This document shows, piece by piece, positions 51,030 through 61,071 of a stretch of DNA of 64,000 bases. The stretch is taken from assembly GCF_954871325.1 (NCBI RefSeq), contig NC_088775.1:10145561-10209560 (forward strand), given 5' to 3'. The notes under the pieces were generated by a model. The model searched no databases and was not told the origin of the DNA. It was given only the letters and a program-made list of their open reading frames with translations. Source of the stretch: Gordionus sp. m RMFG-2023. Lineage: Eukaryota > Nematomorpha > Gordioida > Chordodea > Parachordodidae. Position 1 is the stretch's first letter. The number at the start of each line of letters is the position of its first letter. Position numbers and translations under genes: made by a program.

Positions 51030-51940
51030 ACCAGTGGTCATTATCCAAAACAAAAAGTGTTGATAAAGAAGTGTTGTAAATGCTCACTTCAAAATAAATA
51101 AACGCGTTACTCGTAAGTCTTATTCGTTACTTTTGAAAAGGTGAGGTGTTACTGTCATTTGCTATCTTGTGAAAAAAGGAACGCGTTACTCGTTATTCAA
51201 ATAAAGTAACACGTTTTAAAAAAATCGAAATATTATATAATTTTTCCTCCATTCGCCCTACTAAACACACTTTCAACTGTGGCAGAGGATATGAGGGTTT
51301 TATTATATTTATAAAATTTATAATTGGGGGAATTTATTAAAAATTTTTAAAGAATGATCTTTATTTTCAAAAAAAACTTATTAGATCATCTTCACAAGAA
51401 TCTTCATTCAGATTCTCATCAAATTTTTCAAAATCTTTATCAGAATGTAATCTGAATTTATATTTTTTCCTTCCTATGTTTTTTAAAGTTTAAACTGCTA
51501 TACATTGAGGTTGAATATTTGAAATAATCAACACTTATAAAGTATAGACAAAATGCACTTAATTTTCTTTATTAATACAAAATATTTCATACTGGGTCAA
51601 AGGCAGAGTTAAATCATCTTCAATTAAAAAAATAAGTAGATTAAAATATTAGATAATATAAATTAACATACTTTGATTTATTCAATATTAAGATTAGCAA
51701 TCTTGACCGTATAAAATTCAACAACAAAAATATAATAAATAAAATAAAACTTTGGTGGTTGATAAGCTTCGGCTTAAATTATTAATAAAATTTAATAAAA
51801 AAATATTTTAATAAACGAGTAATGTTTTACAATACCGTTATTCAAAAAAAAAGATGTGTCTTTCTCGTTACTTTATAAAAAAGAACGTTTTACACGTTAC
51901 TTTAAAAGTAACGAGTTCATTATTTTACCTCGGCACTAAT
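51030..51940. repeat. Probable hAT-like remnant with GTTACTCGTTAC blocks
   Basis: Repeated CGTTACT / AGTAACG blocks lie at both sides (51105-51215 and 51805-51925), in inverted relation, with an end CTCGGCACTA. A minus-strand patch near 51360-51470 reads as acidic protein-like sequence. No target duplication was confirmed. Confidence 0.35.
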
Positions 51941-53265
51941 ATTTGCTATGAATTTATATTTAAAAAAATATCATATGTACAAATTTCTAATACCGATAGG
52001 AAAAAGGATGATATTATTTGTTTTTTTTCTATTTCTTTTAAATTCAATTTACATTAATATATTAATTTCCATAAATTAATTATATGATAAATAAAATATA
52101 TTTAAATGGATGATGAAATAATGATGTAATAATGATAAAAGCAATAATAAAATAATGATGAATTATATATTTGCTTTTCTTGATACTACATTATTATTTT
52201 GGCATAGGGTAGGTATCAATAATGGCTAGAAAAGAGAGTGCATATCATATATATATATATTATGAGGAGGAAATTAGGAGAAAGTTTAAGAGAATAGCGC
52301 TAAATAAATTAGAAAGGTATTAAAATAAAAGAAGTAATATTGATACTTTCATGAAGAAATATAAACCGAATCGTAGTCTATTTGGCCCATTTATTTTATG
52401 GAAAAAAAAATACTTAAGCTTGCCTAATTTTTGAGTTAAAAAATCATTTTTGCAAATTTCTGACCGATATTATGCACAGGTTATCCCTGTCACCCTGCAC
52501 AAATTTATTTTGACGGGTTTTATGGCAGGTAACGCCGAACTCTACTCTCAATATCTGAAGAGGGGAAAAAAGTATTTACATTAAAATGGTTGCTGTCCTA
52601 GAGCCTTACAAATTTGATTTTATTTAGCCCCGTTTTCTTGATTTTAGACACGAGTTTGGTCTAGCGCCTAATTTTTAATTGAAAAATATAAATCACCCGC
52701 CTTTTTTATAGGATAAAATAAAAATAACTAATTTCTTTGTCATAATTAAAATTATTATCCTTTTTTCAGAATAGAAGAGAAAAGAGTATTATTTAAAAAA
52801 AAAAATTTTTTTTTGGCCCAGCACTGCCCAATTCCAATTTTTTCATGAGTTCAGGTCAGGTCGACTCATGTCTCTAGCCTATCCATCTATTTTTTTCGCC
52901 ATTTCCTACATAATCATTCTTTATTTATTTATTTATTTTTGTAATAAAACCTGTTATTTGTTGCACAAAAAAAAGTTATTTTTTCCTGAAATGGATCAAT
53001 AATCTGAGTTAAAAATAAATTATAATAAATAAATTCTTAAATTTAATAAAATATTCGTATAAAAAATAAATTCAACATAAAATTTGTCTTTGATTACCTG
53101 TGAACACGATTTACTTAAATTTAAAGAAATAGACGCTAATAGCCATTTTTTTAAAATGCCCATTTTAATCTTTTTATTTATAAGCTATGAGATTTAAAAA
53201 TACAGTAACTTAAAATTATAATAAATAACACTCCAAGGCATCGAACAATCAAGATATTAAAAAAG
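51941..53265. other. Gene-free region upstream of the GPCR gene
   Basis: Contains an (AT)n run at about 52247-52261, an (ATTT)n run at about 52920-52940, and a GGTCAGGTCGACTCATGTC block at 52855-52875 recalling family F ends. GPCR promoter elements could not be singled out. Confidence 0.35.
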
Positions 53266-56200
53266 ATGCACTTTGATGATTTATATACTAACTATATAAT
53301 TCTGTACATTTTAATTTATCTTGACACCAAGGTTCTATGCACAGATGTATACGTAAAGCAACAAATTAACGAAACTACACGAGAATACGATAATAACATA
53401 AAACAAAATTTTATTCAAGGATTAGAGATACCCTTGCATTTAAACATTAAATTCATTATCCTAAAACCGACTGAAACTAATGGTACAAACAGTCCTAAAA
53501 CTAATTTAGATACAATATACAGTCATGGTGCTACAATTGATGAAGATGCTTACACCAAACATAGCTTTTGTTGCCATTATGTGAACGATTTCATAGTATT
53601 GGTCAAGAACCACAAGCTAAAAATTATTATGCATCCTATAGAGGAAGTTAAAGATTCTTTCAATATTTCAAACATTTCTATTGACCATGCATCGTTATTT
53701 AAATCACCCCATAAAGTAAATAATTGCCAAACTAATAATATTTCAAAATTTGGGGATACTAATAAGATCAATATAATGGAAAGGAAATGGCCATGGGAAA
53801 TAACAAGGATATCCATTGGAGTAATAGGTATTTTTATTAGCTGCTCGTGTAACTTAATTTTTGTCCGAGGATCATTAGGCTTAAAAGGCAAAAAGGGAGT
53901 TAACAATAATAAGGTGCTGTTGGTCAGTTTAGGTTTAACTAATTTACTCATGGCTATCGTGATTCCACTATTAACAGTGATATTTTATACTCATCTGGCT
54001 AGTTTTGGCTTCCGATTGAATCATTTAGAGAGTGAATTATTGCAAGAAAGTGTACATAACGATTATCGAAATAATCCAGATCTCAAAATCAAAACAAGTT
54101 TTCGAGAAAATATTCTAATAAATTTCTACCATTTTGATGTGTTGCTAAAACTTAATAAAGGCCAAGTAAAAATTGCAGACATCATAGCTTCTAAATATAA
54201 TAATGGTGATAAAACAATTTCATCATGCGCGATCGACTCTTCAAGAATGAATGATAGTCTTATTAATATGACTGACCCTTTTCATAACTCTAAAAATATG
54301 CATTTTTGTAAATGCGGTCCTAGAAGTAGTTATCTATTTCCCCATAACAAGACACTACAGCTAGAAACAACAATTTTGTTTTTAAATGCATCATCTTTGG
54401 TGTTGGCGATTGACCCTCCTGAAAAATACTACGATTGGAAATTAAACAAGTTGACAAGGAAGCGCAATGTATTTAACGAAGAAATAGAATACAAAAATAA
54501 TACCTCATTAGATATTATTATCAATGATAACTTCAAAGTAATTTCGAATAAAGGAGACACTATTACAATAGATAATCAAAAATCTGAATTAAAAAAAAAT
54601 AAGATGTCTATCGATGAAGTCATGTATCGAATATCGGATATAACTATTATTTGCAGGACGCAATTGGTAATCTTTCTCATTCTCTTAAGCGTGAGTTTGC
54701 ATACCATAGCACTTCTAGCCCTAGATAGATTTCTTTTTATCTTTCAGGCTATTAGATATCATTCCATTATGACTCGATTTACAAATTTTACTATATTAAT
54801 CTCCATCTGGATAATAAACATTATCATAGCATCCGTGCCATTTTATCAAAAACATAACAAACTTATTCCTCCATCCGATTTATTGGCTAATTTAAAGAAA
54901 GATCACCCAACCTTAACATCCATGATCATTCCCTCCGAACAAATAAATAAGGAAAGTTCTCTTTCACCTTGTTATTGTTGTTTTTTAAGTTGTGATTCCC
55001 TCTGGGAATCCAGGGAATCTATTAAAGATATAATATATTCCCTGGATGCTGTAAAGTTAGCATATTTAAATTCTCAAACGCCTTGGCTTTCTATATTATT
55101 TTTAAAAATTTATATAGGCATAGGCTTAACCATTCCATTAATAATTATGCTTGTAACTAACTTCTATGTCTTAAGAGCTTCTCATAAGCAAAGATCTAAG
55201 ATTCGTGCCCTTTCTAATACGCTTTTTCCGCCTGAGTTAACTCGGTATAATTTTAATCCAAGAACTACGAATACAGGGGCCCTTGATAATCTTAACAGTA
55301 ATGTTAGGAGTAATCTTAGTAACCAAACTCTTCAAAGTACTTTTGCTACTATAAAACATCGTTTAAGCAGTCTGACTGCCGAAAAAATTATATCGCAAAT
55401 AATACACGCTACGGTTGGAAAAACTAATAATCAAGGAAAGAACAGCGTTCAAAAAGATTTTCTACTGAAAGGTAAGCCTAAGAAAATTATAGCTGCCATG
55501 ATGATTACTAATGTGACTTGGATTCCAATATATGTTATGATATTTTTACTGAAGCCATATTATTTTGACCTCCTCAATAACCTTTACGAACCTCATCCAA
55601 TAGTGAGCTACAACAAGAATTTTAGTAATGATGAAAACAGCATTTTCGAAGTTGATGATAATTATGAGATATATTCCAAATTATATTCTACACTGTGCAG
55701 CAATAGTAACACTTCTTATAAAAAATTTAATCTCACAGAATCAAGCACAAATAACTTTTCGAGATCTTCATGTTTAATAGACGCATTCCTGGGTGCTAGA
55801 TCCTTATTCATTAATCCAAAATTTCCTAATAACCAAAGGGATCTGATATTAAAAGTGGTCGTGAATAACTACTCCAACAATAAAAAGCATAATGTAAGTT
55901 CAACAAAAGCCATAATATTTTTTTTATATTGTTGGGGATGTTTTGGTCAGGGAATATTAAATTTGACAGCTCAATACATGATGAGCAGAAATTTTGCCTC
56001 GGTAATCAGGAAAAAAGTCATTTTCCCGCTTTTAATAAACGTTCTTCGCGTAATCGAAATTGTAGTATATGGAGCAATTTATATCCCCATACTATCGTGT
56101 TTAGTAATCATTTTAAGATTGGTAAATAAAACTTGCAAGCCAATTGTTAATAATAGCGTCGATGGAACTTCGATTGAAAATAATGGTGATGATATAAATA

Positions 56201-56736
56201 GTAGGAATAAATTATTGATCAATAAAATACTTCAAAACTGCACAGCTTTGTTACTTAAGTTTAAAAATCGTTGCAAAATATTGTTAGCAAGTTTAAAAGA
56301 GGGGGGTTCACCTATCGACCAGTTGGAGCTAGAACATGAAGAAATTTACCGAAACGAGAGTGGGCTCGATTCACGATGGGGAGGCCTTCCTTTCCATATG
56401 AATATATCGCAAAATTTTATGGCTCTTTCCAGCAGTAGGGAAAACGATTTCCGGTCGAGAAAAAAAATTAATTTTATGAAATTGAATCCAAATTCTACGA
56501 AGTCACTAAAGAAAAATGAAAAGCTGAAACCAAAATATAATGCAAAAAATGATGAAAATAATAGTGTCATATCAGATATTGGTGGTAAGGTCTGGTTAAA
56601 TAAATCTTTCATCCCTAAAGATGTGACAAATAAATATAATAGTAATTTATCCACTACATCAATCATTTCGTCTATGGGGATACCAATTTTTCATATTAAC
56701 AAACACCTTGATAAAAGTGTACGATCCCTGATGTAA
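53266..56736 (+). CDS. Intronless rhodopsin-class GPCR with very long loops, 1156 aa
   Basis: Predicted plasma-membrane seven-helix receptor, ligand unknown. A hydrophobic N-terminus (residues 9-20) may be a signal peptide; a 150-residue glycosylation-rich ectodomain follows. Helices: TM1 about 179-200 (N196), TM2 216-242, TM3 456-486 with C463 near its top and LDRF (486-489) in place of DRY, TM4 506-526 (W515), TM5 607-634, TM6 740-763 with TWIP (750-753, the CWxP position), TM7 about 883-905. Oddities: the TM2 sodium-site Asp appears as Asn (N226 in SLGLTNLLMA); the first extracellular loop is about 210 residues instead of about 15; the third extracellular loop is about 115 residues; there is no clean NPxxY; and a further hydrophobic stretch (918-950) follows TM7 before a 200-residue cytosolic tail. 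One unbroken frame of this length in 76 percent AT DNA argues for selection. AATAAA occurs near 56926. Subfamily is not assignable by eye. Confidence 0.85.
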   Translation: MHFDDLYTNYIILYILIYLDTKVLCTDVYVKQQINETTREYDNNIKQNFIQGLEIPLHLNIKFIILKPTETNGTNSPKTNLDTIYSHGATIDEDAYTKHSFCCHYVNDFIVLVKNHKLKIIMHPIEEVKDSFNISNISIDHASLFKSPHKVNNCQTNNISKFGDTNKINIMERKWPWEITRISIGVIGIFISCSCNLIFVRGSLGLKGKKGVNNNKVLLVSLGLTNLLMAIVIPLLTVIFYTHLASFGFRLNHLESELLQESVHNDYRNNPDLKIKTSFRENILINFYHFDVLLKLNKGQVKIADIIASKYNNGDKTISSCAIDSSRMNDSLINMTDPFHNSKNMHFCKCGPRSSYLFPHNKTLQLETTILFLNASSLVLAIDPPEKYYDWKLNKLTRKRNVFNEEIEYKNNTSLDIIINDNFKVISNKGDTITIDNQKSELKKNKMSIDEVMYRISDITIICRTQLVIFLILLSVSLHTIALLALDRFLFIFQAIRYHSIMTRFTNFTILISIWIINIIIASVPFYQKHNKLIPPSDLLANLKKDHPTLTSMIIPSEQINKESSLSPCYCCFLSCDSLWESRESIKDIIYSLDAVKLAYLNSQTPWLSILFLKIYIGIGLTIPLIIMLVTNFYVLRASHKQRSKIRALSNTLFPPELTRYNFNPRTTNTGALDNLNSNVRSNLSNQTLQSTFATIKHRLSSLTAEKIISQIIHATVGKTNNQGKNSVQKDFLLKGKPKKIIAAMMITNVTWIPIYVMIFLLKPYYFDLLNNLYEPHPIVSYNKNFSNDENSIFEVDDNYEIYSKLYSTLCSNSNTSYKKFNLTESSTNNFSRSSCLIDAFLGARSLFINPKFPNNQRDLILKVVVNNYSNNKKHNVSSTKAIIFFLYCWGCFGQGILNLTAQYMMSRNFASVIRKKVIFPLLINVLRVIEIVVYGAIYIPILSCLVIILRLVNKTCKPIVNNSVDGTSIENNGDDINSRNKLLINKILQNCTALLLKFKNRCKILLASLKEGGSPIDQLELEHEEIYRNESGLDSRWGGLPFHMNISQNFMALSSSRENDFRSRKKINFMKLNPNSTKSLKKNEKLKPKYNAKNDENNSVISDIGGKVWLNKSFIPKDVTNKYNSNLSTTSIISSMGIPIFHINKHLDKSVRSLM

Positions 56737-56926
56737 CTGAAGTTTGTTAAATTTGGTTATCAGTAAACAGAAACATCAACTAACCCTATCAAAACATGGT
56801 GATAACATAATTGGGATTTTAGATTTTCTAAACAATTTTAGGAATCCTCCAATTCAATCAAGTATTAATGGAATTTAATATGAGATGTTTATTTTGACAA
56901 TTAATTTGAAGATGTTCTATTATAAT

Positions 56927-58477
56927 AAAGATGATGCTTTCTTGCAATTTTTTTATTTTCAAAATGAAATGTTTGAAAAAGTATAAAATCAATGTAATCT
57001 AACAATCATTAGATCTTATAAATATTTGCACCATAAATTTAAAAAAAATATCAAACATTTCTTTTAGTTATAATACTGTATCGGTAGTGAGTTAATCTGG
57101 ATATAAGGGTAAATCGGGAATCTTCACTTGGGATTTGGGACCTCACAATTTTTCGATTATCTGAGGGTGATTTTTAAATTTGAAAAATCTGATTTACAGG
57201 AAATTAACTCCAGATATATATAGAACACCAACCCTGCAAATTTCAGAATATTTTGCCGACTTTTGAATTAACCATTTAGTAAAATTAGAGCAATACATAT
57301 AGAATATATTTCCGATAAAATCAAATTTTTTAAAATTTTCCTCGGTATGGTTTAAAAATGAGAGAATCACTACCATAGGAGGGTTTGAATTGATACTTAT
57401 TCCATATAAAATAATACATGTTTTTTAATTTTTATGTGTTTTTCATAACCATCCAAAAAATAATTGTTTTTGGGTTACAGTTGTTGCTTAGAGGTTAGAT
57501 ACCGACTCTAATAAATATTACAATAATTTCCACTTGTTTAATAAATTTCTAATTGTTGACCGTGGCCATAAATCTACTTATATAAAATTTCTCAAACTTC
57601 AAGAATTTAAAAACGTTAAAATTCGACCAATAAATTATAATAAAGAAACATTGTAAAAAAAAAGATAGAATACTTCTGGAATCAGACGAAATGAGAAAAT
57701 TTTTCTTAGATTTCACCCCATGTTCAAATGATTTTCTGATGGAATGAGACTACACAACAACTAAATCAAATGTATATTTTCCTGCTATTAAAATCACTCT
57801 TAGAATATAGATCAAGGCATATAAACTAATAATTTTTTTATAAAAGACAGATACCGGTCCCACTTTGGTCAGAGAATATCCCTTGAATTCTGTTGCGCCA
57901 ACATTTTAAGTCTCATTCTTAAAAAAATTTTGTTTAACCCGCTTACCTAGTGTTTAAGTTATTTGATTGGCTTGGCTCCTCTTTACTTAAGCATATAAAA
58001 AGTTCAATATTTGAAAAAAAATAAAACAATAGAGCTTCTGTGCATTTCCTCCGAAAAATGTTTTGGTTTATTATCTATCCTACTCATTGTTTAAAAATAT
58101 TTTAACCCAATCACATACTAGAGAAATTTAATTTTTTTACTCGACCATCCATGTATGGGTGTGCTACATTTTTCTACCTTTCCTCAATACTTTTTTCCCT
58201 CTATGTACCAATATATATTTGAAATTTTTTCTACATATTTTAATTCAATTCACATTTGTATATTTTTTATTTTCTTGTCATTCTTTAAATTATTCTATCG
58301 TTTAAAAAAAAATTGTGATATTTAATTATATTAGGAAATAATAAATCTAATGTGTAAATTAAATTAAAAATAAACACTTAATTTGATCTAAATAGCAAAT
58401 AACTTATTGATTTGTTAATTTAAATTTTAATAAAAATGCTTGGTTAATTTGAGTACTAATGAACTACAACAAGTCAG
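56927..58477. other. Gene-free stretch
   Basis: GPCR 3' flank then AT-rich sequence. The 60-residue frame at 57194-57376 (-) has no family features. Confidence 0.35.
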
Positions 58478-58580
58478 CTGACTCGAAAACTCGTGAATCG
58501 CCTCAGGAATGACTCACGAGTTGACTTACTAGTCGATGACTCAGAATAATGACTCAAAAGTCATCTCAAGTCGAAGTATA
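58478..58580. repeat. ACTCGTGA/TGACTCA-rich block
   Basis: Contains three TGACTCA heptamers (58510-58516, 58537-58543, 58550-58556) plus GACTCGAAAACTCGTGA. A related block is at 9736-9795. TGACTCA equals the AP-1 consensus, but the repeated structure suggests a transposon end rather than an enhancer. Confidence 0.5.
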
Positions 58581-58947
58581 TTTTCGAACTAATAAATATT
58601 CGTATTCTTTATTAACAATATTTTATATAAAAATATATAAATATAGGTTTTAAAAAAGATCAAGAAAATTTAAAATCTCGTTAAGAATGATTTTTCCCAA
58701 TAATATATATGGTAATATGATATTTATTTTTATATAAATAATAAATATATAAAGTTTGAGTTTTCATAGAAATTATGTATTTTATTTGGCATTTTATTAA
58801 TTTATAAACAATTATATTGTGTCCCTCTTTTTTAAAAAAAATTGTTCATAAGTAAGGATTTTTTACAAGATATATTCTGCATTTCAATAATAACACTTCG
58901 ATACACGACGAATTATGCTTGATTTTTTTACGTTACAATCTTCATGA

Positions 58948-59698
58948 TCATAGTACAACATCATCTGGCCAAGAAATAAATTGAGGTTTACGCAATCTTT
59001 TTGAAGGTAAAACGTGAGAATCATAATTATTATTGTTTTCGTATATAGCCCGTAGGCATCTTATACTACAAACACACCCAAATAGGCAGTACGCTTTATT
59101 ACAATGTTTGATCTTTGGTTTTCCCAGCAACAAGCTACTACAAACGCAACCCAGTTGACAAGATTCTTGACAACATTCTGGTCCCCTCTTAGTGCTGTAC
59201 GAAGGAGCTACACATTTGCCGTAAATTATACATTTTTCCATATCGCAAGGATATTGCATGTACTTAAATATCGAATCATCTGGTTTGGTACATACGATTT
59301 CCTGCTTGCCTTTCATGTTAATTTTTATATTTTCTTTATTATTGGAGGAGACAAAACTTTGGGATATTTTGGCATTTATTTTCTTTTCCGGAGCCATTTT
59401 CCCCAGCGAGTCCTGTATTTGAGAGGCTTTAACTTTCAAATAAGTTTTTTCAATTTTTGGAACTAATTTGCGCAGATTATTATCCCCTTTCTCCGCATTA
59501 AAAATCATTTTTAATTTTAACAATGAAATCTTTTTCGGTGGCATGTTCAATGATTGATAGCAGAGTTTTGACGCTGGTATTTCATCTTCGCCCGAGAGGT
59601 CTGCCAGTTTAGTCAACCCTTTAAATATTTCTATATAAATAATGTAAATGATTTTATAAACTAGTTATATATTAAACAGTTATTTTTTTTTACCGTAT
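58948..59698 (-). CDS. Cysteine-rich MGA-like (DUF4801-type) gene, last exons
   Basis: The last exon runs 59630 to 58948 and ends with TAG after PDDVVL. It encodes KGLTKLADLSGEDEIP and a lysine-rich linker, then a cysteine cluster: PCDMEKC, GPECCQESCQLGCVCSSL and KHCNKAYCLFGCVCSIRC. The paired CxxGCVC units match my recollection of the cysteine-rich domain of MGA, a MAX-partner repressor in a Polycomb-type complex; this is by eye only. The preceding exon ends at 59698 (donor G/GTAAAA, phase 1) with VIGIPYIVLESKNSPEY and its open frame extends to about 59800; its start was not fixed. The acceptor TATATAG/AAATATTT restores phase. Intron is 67 bp. Neither a T-box nor a bHLH domain of MGA is in the window, so this is only the 3' end of a longer gene, or a shorter relative. 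Confidence 0.55.
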
Positions 59699-60145
59699 TC
59701 AGGGGAATTTTTCGATTCCAATACGATATAAGGAATTCCAATTACAGAAAATGATTTGTTAATAATAAAGTTTGAAAAAAATTCAATCTTTTCTAATTTT
59801 CATGCATAAGAAATCTTTCAAGATAATATCAAAAATTTTAATTTAAAAAATAATCTTCAGGCTGTGTACTGGTTCGACTTCTTTTTTTATACTTTTGACT
59901 AAACAGCCTTTCGAACTAGGACACCTTATTTTGGTTTGCTTTAAGGGTTTAGTGGCACTGTTGTTTTTTTTCGTTCTGTATTTTTGTTTTTAATATCTTA
60001 CTTTTTAGGCTAACTTAGCCGAAGCTATATTGCAAGCTGTTTAAATAACTGGAATCATAACAGAGTCCCAAAGATAATTTTTTTCAAACTCTGGTTAATA
60101 ATAATAGACTAAATGTATAAATGATATTTATACTTTCATTACTTT

Positions 60146-60300
60146 GCTCTTTGGGGGTAAGTTTTTTCTTTGGCTCATCTAATTTAAAAAAATATATGTA
60201 TAATGTTGAAAGTTTATATGGAATTAAGACTACTCCGAAATCTTCCTGTGGTGATTTGAAATATCTCAATTTCATACCATTTGTTGAGGGACATTTTTAA
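60146..60300 (-). CDS. Possible upstream exon of the MGA-like gene
   Basis: A minus-strand patch reads MKLRYFKSPQEDFGVVLIPY and then KLDEPKKKLTPKEQ, with a composition unlike the surrounding repeats, a possible acceptor CACCACAG/GAAGA and a possible donor A/GTAATG. It lies 5' of the MGA-like exons on the same strand. No domain was recognised. Confidence 0.25.
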
Positions 60301-61071
60301 ACTTTAAAATAAGATTTTACCGCAAATGATATCCAAAATTGTATAGAATGCCTAGGCCCTTATACTATTAATTTCAGACAATTTGGCTTATAATTTTCCT
60401 ACATTTTTTTTAAAATATAATTAAGAATTAGTTAAGTTCACGGCAACACTTTCTGAAATTCTATATTAAAATGGAATTCATTTTCTTCAGTAAAAAAAAA
60501 AAATATAATATTTTTAAAATATAAAAATGACCATCAAAAAAATTAAGATACCGAAATCACCATAAGAAGATTCTTGATTTGCTATTCCTTTATTCTAGAC
60601 AAACTTATCACCTACATATTAAGAAAGTAATATAAATTAGAATTTTAACCATGACTAATTTTTAAATAGTATGATTTTAACCAGTATCAGCCTAAGCCGC
60701 CTTATTGATCATTGGTTTGCTCATAACAAATATATTCTTATACTGCTATCCATTATATATATTTTTTTGCATTCTCAAAAATTTTTAGGTTTAAACTAAC
60801 CTTCATTTTACTAACTAATATGTCCCTGTTTTGTAAAATCTAAAGACTTTGCAGAAAGGGATCAATTTTTGGATAAACCGACGGTATTCTGAATGAGAGG
60901 TGGGCCTTGACCCATTTTGGAAAATCAAAAACTATTAAATTTTGCTGAACAGCTGGGACCAAGATTTTTGTCAGACATTTGTCCAATTTATTAAAACTTT
61001 TTACTTTTTTATAGTTATTTAATAGGAATTTGATAGGGACTCAATATTTTTGATAAATTTATAAGTAGCCC
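60301..61071. other. Gene-free stretch
   Basis: A short minus-strand coding-like patch at about 60830-60960 could not be assigned. Nothing else seen. Confidence 0.3.

Noticed and set aside
51030-51940. Full hAT element with defined ends
   Set aside because: The repeated CGTTACT blocks suggest one, but the candidate ends lack a matching 8-bp duplication, so only a low-confidence repeat is listed.
53577-53951. 124-residue minus-strand frame inside the GPCR gene
   Set aside because: Antisense shadow of a well-supported coding region.
59860-60060. AGGCTGTGTACTGG-type sequence as another family A MITE
   Set aside because: Only the first few bases match; the interior and second end do not.
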